DNA of 5,837 nucleotides, taken from an uncultured Austwickia sp. (lineage in GTDB: Bacteria; Actinomycetota; Actinomycetes; Actinomycetales; Dermatophilaceae). Below the pieces are notes generated by a model. The model did no database searches and was not told the DNA's origin. It was given only the letters and a program-made list of their open reading frames with translations. Where the stretch lies: NCBI GenBank assembly GCA_934678955.1, contig CAKUSI010000252.1:1-5837 (forward strand), written 5' to 3'. Positions 1-4,202 of this stretch are shown piece after piece (positions within the stretch are counted from its first letter, which is position 1; every line of letters starts with the position of its first letter). Made by a program: the position numbers and the translations under genes.

Positions 1-319
1 ATCATCCCAAGCCAGCGGGCACTTTTCACGCTCCCAACCCCGTGTCACCAAACTCCGCGTGAAACGCCGAGGTTAGTCTTCGCTATCACATGTGCCAATG
101 AAGCAAGGCGGTCCTTCGCAATCAGTCGGCAAGCGTGTCATCAACCTCTCATCGGCAGTTGAGCCAGATCACGACCCTCGACGCCGACGCCCGACTCTGG
201 GCAGTTGAGTAACCACACGCCCGTCGGCAGATCCGCGCATGGTGGGACATCCCGTCCTTGACGTGGCCGGCGCGGACACCGACGATGGCACCCTCGCGAG
301 ACCGGTGGAGGGCGATGGG
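1..319. other. Upstream non-coding stretch, no supported gene
   Basis: No reading frame here has credible coding character. The frames open at the left edge all hit stops within about 160 bases and encode nothing recognisable. Two weak structures are present. One is an 8-bp inverted repeat, TTTCACGC (24-31) with GCGTGAAA (57-64), separated by 25 nt. The other is a direct repeat GGCAGTTGAG at 154-163 and 200-209. The promoter of the methyltransferase at 320 should lie here, but I could not pick a convincing -35/-10 pair. TAGTCT at 74-79 fits the loose TANNNT pattern only. Confidence 0.5.
307..312 (+). promoter_or_regulatory. Ribosome binding site deciding the start at 320
   Basis: GGAGGG ends 7 nt before the ATG at 320. 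The more upstream in-frame ATG at 239 has no purine-rich site. This supports the shorter protein, whose N-terminus also matches that of the paralogue at 2995. Confidence 0.75.
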
Positions 320-913
320 ATGAAGTACGCGCTCATGTACCGGCTCGGCCTGACCCCATGGGAGCACTACGCCGAGGTGGCGCAGGCAAGCATTGCCGAG
401 AAGCTCACGCGCGAGAGCGCCGACCGCTCCAATCGTCCCCTGGGTCGCGCCCTCGACGTGGGCTGTGGACGCGGCGTCCACAGCGCCGCACTCGCCCGCA
501 TGGGATGGGACGTGGTGGGAATCGACATGGTTCCCCGCGCAGTCGAGGCGGCCAACCGCACGGGCCTCCAGGGTGTGCGGTTCGAAGTGGCAGACGCGAC
601 AAAGCTGCCGCAGGCAGGGTTGGGACACTTCGACTTCTTCCTCGATGTCGGTTGCTATCAAAGTCTGGACGCCATCGGCCGTGGGGGCATGGGCGAGGGC
701 GTGACCGCCCTGGCCAACCCCGGCGCGACCTTGCTCATGCTGGCCCTTGGACCCACCTCCTTCCATCGCTTGACGGAGGGTGTTACCCACGACCAGGTCG
801 TGAGCGGGTTCCCGAACTGGCGACTGCTCTCCAGCGAGCCCGCTGACAGTCGCGGCCTCGGGTGGCCGCTGAACCGCTCCCACCCCACCTGGTACCGATT
901 CCAGCTGTCGTGA
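320..913 (+). CDS. Class I SAM-dependent methyltransferase, paralogue of the one at 2995
   Basis: This 197-residue protein is predicted to transfer a methyl group from S-adenosylmethionine to an unknown small-molecule acceptor in the cytoplasm. The Rossmann SAM-binding core is clear. Motif I is LDVGCGRG (residues 45-52), the acidic end of strand 2 is D69 in VGIDM, and D93 in ADAT follows strand 3. The segment FLDVGCYQSL (107-116) is the probable motif IV/active-site strand. The start at 320 is chosen over 239 for two reasons: it has a GGAGGG site 7 nt upstream, and its N-terminus (YRLGLTPW) matches YRWGLTPW of the second methyltransferase. The two proteins also share GVT, FPxW and a C-terminal GxxPL...F.L pattern, so they are true paralogues at roughly one-third identity by eye. 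No copy of the GAGAC-N6-GTCTC operator precedes this gene. The substrate cannot be read from the sequence; small-molecule O-, N- or S-methylation is equally open. Confidence 0.85.
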   Translation: MKYALMYRLGLTPWEHYAEVAQASIAEKLTRESADRSNRPLGRALDVGCGRGVHSAALARMGWDVVGIDMVPRAVEAANRTGLQGVRFEVADATKLPQAGLGHFDFFLDVGCYQSLDAIGRGGMGEGVTALANPGATLLMLALGPTSFHRLTEGVTHDQVVSGFPNWRLLSSEPADSRGLGWPLNRSHPTWYRFQLS

Positions 914-929
914 CTGCAGGCTCAGCAGT

Positions 930-947
930 GTCACGCGAAGGCGTGAC
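930..947 (+). terminator. Hairpin just after the first methyltransferase
   Basis: GTCACGC (930-936) pairs perfectly with GCGTGAC (941-947) across a GAAG loop. The stem can be lengthened with GCA/TGC (925-927 with 948-950) across a 2-nt bulge. It begins 17 nt after the stop at 913. There is no T-tract after it, which is common for actinobacterial hairpin terminators but leaves the role unproven. Confidence 0.5.
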
Positions 948-981
948 TGCCGTGAGGAACCGACCCGGCCCGGGACGACCC

Positions 982-1046
982 GACGCGCACCTTTCGCACC
1001 GTCGCGCACCGTCGGAACATGCGCGAAGGAATGAAAGGTGCGCGTC
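982..1046. repeat. Perfect 14-bp inverted repeat enclosing a tandem 10-bp repeat
   Basis: GACGCGCACCTTTC (982-995) and GAAAGGTGCGCGTC (1033-1046) are perfect reverse complements around a 37-nt interior. The first 20 nt of the interior region (starting at 995) are two exact tandem copies of CGCACCGTCG (995-1004 and 1005-1014). An alternative inner pairing, CCTTTCGC with GCGAAGG, is also possible. Such a long perfect stem is unlikely by chance over so short a distance. It could be a small dispersed palindromic element (REP/MITE-like), a structured RNA or a protein-binding site. I do not recognise it as a named family, and no T-tract supports a simple terminator. Confidence 0.7.
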
Positions 1047-1057
1047 AACCCTGACGC

Positions 1058-1068
1058 CCCTGACAGGG
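1058..1068. repeat. Short palindrome CCCTG-A-CAGGG
   Basis: These are 5-bp perfect arms around a single base. CCCTGAC also occurs 9 bp earlier at 1049-1055, giving a short direct repeat. It lies 11 nt beyond the long inverted repeat and may belong to the same repeat-rich patch. No function is evident. Confidence 0.3.
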
Positions 1069-1264
1069 CCGTCCCGGCCCCCCCTCGACCACGCAGTGCC
1101 CGGCGCCGTGGCACCGGCAGCCTCCGCTGCGGCGGCAGACCCGCCCACCTGCTCGAACTCGCCACCCAGACCCCCGCGCCAGGTACTCCCTCCTCCCGGC
1201 CTGCAGGTCTTGTGAGCAGCGGCGAACAGACTCAACGTGCCCGGGCGCGCTGGACGCCGAGTGT

Positions 1265-1284
1265 CCTGTCCGCAAGGGGACGGG
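1265..1284 (-). terminator. Possible hairpin terminator downstream of the monooxygenase
   Basis: CCTGTCC (1265-1271) can pair with GGACGGG (1278-1284), giving seven pairs including one G-T wobble, over a 6-nt loop. It lies about 114 nt beyond the monooxygenase stop on that gene's strand. No T-tract flanks it on either side, so its role is uncertain. Confidence 0.25.
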
Positions 1285-1397
1285 CTGGGCCGCGTGATGG
1301 CATGTTCGTGAACGGTGGGGCCCTCCCAAAGTTGCGGCGATCGAGTAGCCGGTCGCGTCCGACATCATCGACAAGACGTTGCTCACAACCCGACTCC

Positions 1398-2924
1398 TCA
1401 GCTTTCGGCTGGGTCGGTGCTGGCCCGGGCGGAGCCCAGTAGCGCCGGCCGCCGGGCCAGAGAGTTCCACACCTCGGCCTGAGTGGTCCCACAGGCGGCG
1501 ATGTAACCGTCGGGACGGACCAGAGCGACTGAGGGAGCCTCGGAGTCGTCGGAGACCTCCACGACCGGCAGATCGCCCCAGCGCCCTCCGGACGCTGGCT
1601 CGCGGACGACCCAGGTGTAGCGGTGTGGGTCCAGCCGTGAGAGCACCCGGCCGCCGGCGCTGGTGGCCGTATTCCCGACCCGGGCGCCGGCTGTCCTGCA
1701 GCCCGGCACGACGAGTGGGCTATCCGAGTAGGTGACCTCGAGCCCTGCGAGGGGGCGGCCCAGGACAAGGCGGAGACGTCTTCTCCGCAGCACCCGCGGC
1801 CCGAGCGCGCCCACGATGCGACGGGCGACGCCGGCGCGGCCGGTGATCAGGGACGTCGCTCGCCGGACTCCGCCCACCATGGCATGCGCCACCTGGCCCC
1901 GCTCGGTCGCATAGCTCTCCAGGAGGCCCTCGCGCACGTCGGGAGGGAGGCGGTCGGCGATCGCCAGCTTCCACACCAGGTTGTGCGCGTCCTGCACTCC
2001 GGTGTTGAGGCCCTGCCCACCGACGGGACTGTGAACATGGGCGGCGTCCCCGGCGAGGAACACCCGTCCGCGGCGATGGACATCCGAGACGCCGTGGCTC
2101 AGCGCGAACCGCGAGGTCCAGCCGACGTTGCTGGCGCCGAACTCGAGGGACGTCCGCGCGCGGATCAGGTTGTCCAGGTACTCCGCATTGATCGCCGGCC
2201 CGGATGCGGCGGACTGGCCCGGGACATGGGCGATGATGCGCCACCGATCGTGTTGGGGCATGGGAACGACGATCAGCAGCCCGTCCGGGTGCAGGTACAG
2301 GTGGCCCTCGTCCTGGGGGAGCGTCGACGTCGTGTCTGCGTCGGCCAGGATGAATGTTGCGCCGGCGTCCACCCGCTTGAGCCGGCCCCGGATGGCGTCC
2401 CGGACCGTACTGCGGCCCCCGTCGGAACCCAGGAGCCACCTGGCCCGGACGTGAGCCTGCGCCGCGCTCGGGCCACGCAGGTCGGCTACGACCGCGTCCC
2501 CCTCGTCGACGAGTCCGACAAAAGTCGTCCCCCACTCGACGTGGACGCCCCGCTCCGTGAGCGCGGCCTCCAGCACCTGTTCGGTCTCGTATTGCGGCGC
2601 CGTGAGCCAGTGGGGATGGTCGGTGTCGCCCCAGTCGAGGTCGAGCAGGTCGACCCGGCCGCGCGCGCCCAGCGGGCCCTGCAGGTTGAGGGCCGTGAAT
2701 CGGACGCCGCGGCGCGACACCTCCTCGGCCACGCCGAGATCCTCGAACACCTCCATCGTGCGGGCGTGGACCACCAGCGCCTTGGAGTGCTGGCTGCGGC
2801 TGTCTCTCCTGTCGACGATGCGCACGGTCATGCCGCGTCGCCGGGCCTCCAGCGCCGCCGTGAGACCGGTCGGTCCCGCGCCGATCACCAACAGATCGAC
2901 GTCATGTGAGTTCCGAGGGACCAT
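1398..2924 (-). CDS. FAD-dependent aromatic monooxygenase (group A hydroxylase)
   Basis: This is a 508-residue single-component flavoprotein hydroxylase of the FAD-binding PF01494 type, expected to use NAD(P)H and O2 to hydroxylate an aromatic or quinone-like substrate in the cytoplasm. Domains in order: the FAD-binding Rossmann motif GAGPTG (15-20) with D38 ending strand 2; the NAD(P)H/FAD motif LLGSDGG (164-170); and the second FAD motif RVFLAGDAAH (287-296), followed by SPVGGQGLNTGVQDA (299-313). The C-terminal region carries VRPDGY (469-474), typical of the thioredoxin-like tail of polyketide and phenol hydroxylases. The start at 2924 has GGAGGT 3-4 nt upstream; the ATG at 2945 lies inside the operator and has no such site. 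The family includes polyketide-tailoring hydroxylases, phenol hydroxylases and antibiotic-inactivating enzymes of the Rox/TetX kind, and the sequence alone does not separate them. The gene diverges from the methyltransferase-tetR pair and has a perfect operator over its promoter. Confidence 0.92.
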   Translation of the reverse strand: MVPRNSHDVDLLVIGAGPTGLTAALEARRRGMTVRIVDRRDSRSQHSKALVVHARTMEVFEDLGVAEEVSRRGVRFTALNLQGPLGARGRVDLLDLDWGDTDHPHWLTAPQYETEQVLEAALTERGVHVEWGTTFVGLVDEGDAVVADLRGPSAAQAHVRARWLLGSDGGRSTVRDAIRGRLKRVDAGATFILADADTTSTLPQDEGHLYLHPDGLLIVVPMPQHDRWRIIAHVPGQSAASGPAINAEYLDNLIRARTSLEFGASNVGWTSRFALSHGVSDVHRRGRVFLAGDAAHVHSPVGGQGLNTGVQDAHNLVWKLAIADRLPPDVREGLLESYATERGQVAHAMVGGVRRATSLITGRAGVARRIVGALGPRVLRRRRLRLVLGRPLAGLEVTYSDSPLVVPGCRTAGARVGNTATSAGGRVLSRLDPHRYTWVVREPASGGRWGDLPVVEVSDDSEAPSVALVRPDGYIAACGTTQAEVWNSLARRPALLGSARASTDPAES

Positions 2925-2927
2925 GAC

Positions 2928-2933
2928 ACCTCC
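2928..2933 (-). promoter_or_regulatory. Ribosome binding site of the monooxygenase
   Basis: On the minus strand this reads GGAGGT, with the GGAGG core 4 nt from the ATG at 2924. It is part of a block that is nearly identical in front of the flavocytochrome gene at 4203, and it decides the start at 2924. Confidence 0.75.
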
Positions 2934-2957
2934 AAATGAGACCATGAAGTCTCATTT
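2934..2957. promoter_or_regulatory. TetR-type operator 1 (monooxygenase)
   Basis: AAATGAGAC (2934-2942) and GTCTCATTT (2949-2957) form a perfect 9-bp inverted repeat around a 6-bp spacer. The inner 8-bp arms recur exactly at 4171-4192, the only other perfect copy in the window. Both copies sit next to genes beside a tetR gene. The operator overlaps the -10 hexamer and presumed start site of the monooxygenase. It also lies about 40 bp upstream of the methyltransferase start, so a bound repressor could affect both divergent promoters. Confidence 0.85.
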
Positions 2958-2959
2958 TA
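2954..2959 (-). promoter_or_regulatory. -10 element of the monooxygenase promoter
   Basis: On the minus strand this reads TAAAAT, five of six matches to TATAAT. It overlaps the outer edge of operator 1 and would place the transcript start near 2947, inside the operator, leaving about 23 nt of leader. The -35 is poor (TCTCGC or GTCTCG at suitable spacing). TAGAAT holds the same place in front of the flavocytochrome gene. Confidence 0.6.
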
Positions 2960-2978
2960 CTCAGGCGATCAAACCGGC

Positions 2979-2994
2979 GAGACATACTCGTCTC
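2979..2994. promoter_or_regulatory. Degenerate TetR-type operator 2 (methyltransferase-tetR)
   Basis: GAGAC (2979-2983) and GTCTC (2990-2994) keep the arm core and the same 6-bp spacing as the two perfect operators. The flanks differ: the left is GGC instead of AAT, and the right is ATG instead of ATT. The right flank is the start codon of the methyltransferase at 2995. A weaker site here would allow leaky autorepression of the operon carrying tetR, a common arrangement for this family. Binding is inferred. Confidence 0.65.
2983..2988 (+). promoter_or_regulatory. -10 element for a probable leaderless transcript
   Basis: CATACT fits the loose TANNNT -10 class except for its first base. It lies exactly at -12 to -7 if transcription starts at the A of the ATG at 2995. 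No ribosome binding site precedes that ATG, as expected for a leaderless actinobacterial mRNA. The hexamer is inside operator 2. No clear -35 is seen; TTTACT at 2956-2961 is 21 bp away, which is too far. Confidence 0.45.
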
Positions 2995-3597
2995 ATGTAT
3001 GAGCTGTTGTATCGCTGGGGCCTGACGCCGTGGGTGGCTGCGGGGCGCGCCCAGTCTGCTCTGGTGGAGCGCCTGCTGGACCGCGAGGAGGCTTGGCATG
3101 GCTCCACCGTGGGCCGGACCCTGGTGGATCTAGGCTGTGGGACCGGTGAGCACAGCCTCGCGGCGGCGAAGCGGGGCTGGGCGGTGGTGGGGCTGGACGC
3201 TTCGGCGGCGGCGATCGACAAGGCTCGCCGGGCGGCGGATGGTGCGGGCCTCGCTGTCCGGTTCGTGGTGGGGGATGTGCGCCGGCTGTGGGAGGTCCCT
3301 GGGCTCGAGCCTGGCGTGTCGGTCTTCGTTGATGTGGGCTGCTACCACGGACTTCGCGCTGCCGGGCGGCGGATGGTCGCCGAGGGCGTGGGCCGGCTGG
3401 CGGCGTCCCGTTCCTCGGTGCTCGTGGTTGGCCTGGATCGGCGTCCGGGCTTGGCGGGGGTGGGCGTGACGGCCGAGGGCCTGGGGGCGGACTTCCCCGA
3501 TTGGCAGGTCGAGCCGGGCCAGGTGTTCGCGCTTGGCGGCGCGGGCCCTCTGGGACGCGCCCGTTTCCGGGTGTTCCGACTGGCCAGGGAGGCATGA
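2995..3597 (+). CDS. Class I SAM-dependent methyltransferase, first gene of the tetR operon
   Basis: This 200-residue cytoplasmic enzyme is predicted to methylate a small molecule using S-adenosylmethionine. Motif I is LVDLGCGTGEHS (43-54), D68 in VGLDAS ends strand 2, D94 lies in GDV after strand 3, and FVDVGCYHGL (111-120) is the likely motif IV strand next to the active site. The start at 2995 is chosen because the N-terminus YRWGLTPW aligns with that of the paralogue at 320. The upstream in-frame ATGs at 2923 and 2944 lie in the neighbouring promoter and operator and lack a binding site. No ribosome binding site precedes 2995, and a -10 is spaced for a leaderless transcript. The stop overlaps the tetR start (TGATG), so the two are translationally coupled. 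A degenerate operator covers the promoter. Pairing with a hydroxylase suggests methylation of a hydroxylated product, but this is inference and the substrate is unknown. Confidence 0.88.
   Translation: MYELLYRWGLTPWVAAGRAQSALVERLLDREEAWHGSTVGRTLVDLGCGTGEHSLAAAKRGWAVVGLDASAAAIDKARRAADGAGLAVRFVVGDVRRLWEVPGLEPGVSVFVDVGCYHGLRAAGRRMVAEGVGRLAASRSSVLVVGLDRRPGLAGVGVTAEGLGADFPDWQVEPGQVFALGGAGPLGRARFRVFRLAREA
3586..3592 (+). promoter_or_regulatory. Ribosome binding site of tetR
   Basis: AGGGAGG lies inside the last codons of the methyltransferase. It ends 4 nt before the ATG at 3597 but only 1 nt before the ATG at 3594, so 3597 is the better start. Confidence 0.6.
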
Positions 3598-4175
3598 TGC
3601 CGGACAGGGGGGGTGCGCGGAGCGATGCGCAGCGCAACCGTGAGGCAATCCTGCGGGCGGCGGCCGAGGTTCTGGCCGAGGATCCGGCGGCGAGCATGGA
3701 CGATGTCGCCGCCCGTGCCGGCGTGGGGCGCGCCACCATGTACCGCCACGTGACCGGGCGGGCCGATTTGCTGCACCAACTGGCTTCCTGGGCGCTGGCG
3801 TCCGCCACTCGGGCCGTCGATGAGGCCCGCATCGACGACGGCCCCGCGGACGCCGCCCTGCGGCGGGTCCTCGATGGGTTGGCCGTCGAGAGCGTCGGGT
3901 TCCGGGCTCTGGTCGTGCTGGGCGTTCCCCGGGATCCGGAGTTCGAACCGGGCCGAGATGCCGTGCTTGCTCCAGTCGTCGCACTCATCGCTCGGGGCAG
4001 GGACTCCGGCACGTTCCGGGGTGACCTGGATCCGGCGTGGGCGACGACGGCGCTGGTGACACTGCTGCAGGCCGCCGTCGCGCAGGGGCGCTCCGACCCG
4101 GCCCGGCTGGTGTGGCACACGCTGGTGGAGGGGTGGCGGCCGATGATGACGAGGTCTGACGCACGACTAGAATGA
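3597..4175 (+). CDS. TetR/AcrR-family transcriptional repressor
   Basis: This is a 192-residue regulator of usual TetR length. The N-terminal three-helix DNA-binding domain covers about residues 8-60: helix 1 is RNREAILRAAAEVLAE (13-28) and the helix-turn-helix is DDVAARAGVGRATMYRHV (35-52), ending in the typical ADLL. The rest is an all-alpha ligand and dimer domain whose pocket residues give no ligand clue. The start at 3597 shares its A with the upstream stop; 3594 (ATGA overlap) is one codon longer and has worse spacing. The last codons and stop (CTA GAA TGA) contain the -10 of the next gene and run into its operator. The operator inverted repeat occurs at each promoter around this gene, including a degenerate copy in front of its own operon. 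It most likely represses the monooxygenase, the flavocytochrome and, more weakly, its own operon until a ligand binds. The target assignment is inference. Confidence 0.92.
   Translation: MPDRGGARSDAQRNREAILRAAAEVLAEDPAASMDDVAARAGVGRATMYRHVTGRADLLHQLASWALASATRAVDEARIDDGPADAALRRVLDGLAVESVGFRALVVLGVPRDPEFEPGRDAVLAPVVALIARGRDSGTFRGDLDPAWATTALVTLLQAAVAQGRSDPARLVWHTLVEGWRPMMTRSDARLE
4168..4173 (+). promoter_or_regulatory. -10 element of the flavocytochrome promoter, inside tetR
   Basis: TAGAAT, five of six matches to TATAAT, is formed by the last two sense codons of tetR and the first base of its stop. It overlaps the left edge of operator 3. GATGAC (4145-4150) is a weak -35 candidate at 17-bp spacing. 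The placement matches that of TAAAAT at the monooxygenase promoter. Confidence 0.6.
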
Positions 4176-4192
4176 GACAAACAAGTCTCATT
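4171..4192. promoter_or_regulatory. TetR-type operator 3 (flavocytochrome)
   Basis: AATGAGAC (4171-4178) and GTCTCATT (4185-4192) form a perfect 8-bp inverted repeat around a 6-bp spacer, with arms identical to operator 1 and a wholly different spacer. It overlaps the tetR stop codon and lies 10 bp before the ATG at 4203. A repressor bound here would block the promoter inside tetR and could also act as a roadblock to read-through from the methyltransferase-tetR operon. Confidence 0.85.
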
Positions 4193-4193
4193 T

Positions 4194-4199
4194 AGAGGT
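4194..4199 (+). promoter_or_regulatory. Ribosome binding site of the flavocytochrome gene
   Basis: AGAGGT has the same position relative to the ATG as GGAGGT has in front of the monooxygenase. It is one base weaker than that site. Confidence 0.6.
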
Positions 4200-4202
4200 G
4201 TC

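Larger units (their letters stand above)
914..1397. other. Repeat-rich intergenic region, no supported gene
   Basis: This stretch separates the 3' ends of two converging genes. Open frames crossing it, on either strand, encode low-complexity Pro/Arg/Ala-rich sequence without recognisable motifs and look like by-products of high GC. It contains hairpins at 930-947 and 1265-1284, a 14-bp inverted repeat at 982-1046 with a tandem 10-bp repeat in its loop, and a short CCCTG-A-CAGGG palindrome at 1058-1068. I saw no transposase remnant that I could name. Confidence 0.6.

Noticed and set aside
296..312. GCGAGAC before the first methyltransferase as a fourth operator
   Set aside because: It matches one half-site only; no GTCTC lies 6 bp downstream.
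239..319. Longer start for the first methyltransferase
   Set aside because: There is no ribosome binding site before 239, and the extra 27 residues have no counterpart in the paralogue.
149..1165. 338-codon open frame on the minus strand opposite the first methyltransferase
   Set aside because: It has no recognisable domain and reads as Arg/Gly/Ala-rich sequence antisense to a gene with clear SAM motifs. Long antisense frames are expected at this GC content.
862..1215. 117-codon plus-strand frame in the intergenic region
   Set aside because: It is Pro/Arg-rich, starts inside the methyltransferase in another frame, runs through the palindromic repeat and has no motif.
1230..1397. Minus-strand coding-like stretch as a transposase or small-protein remnant
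   Set aside because: A short stretch has gene-like codon use, but I could not match it to any family and it soon becomes low-complexity.
1884..2909. 341-codon open frame on the plus strand opposite the monooxygenase
   Set aside because: The minus-strand frame has all three flavin motifs, while this frame has none and no ribosome binding site.
2925..2945. Longer monooxygenase start at 2945
   Set aside because: That ATG lies in the operator spacer without a ribosome binding site, and the -10 would leave almost no leader. The ATG at 2924 has GGAGGT in place.
2557..2994. Long 5' extension of the second methyltransferase frame
   Set aside because: It overlaps the divergent monooxygenase and crosses the operator. 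The paralogue's N-terminus aligns with the ATG at 2995, so the extension is an open frame by chance.
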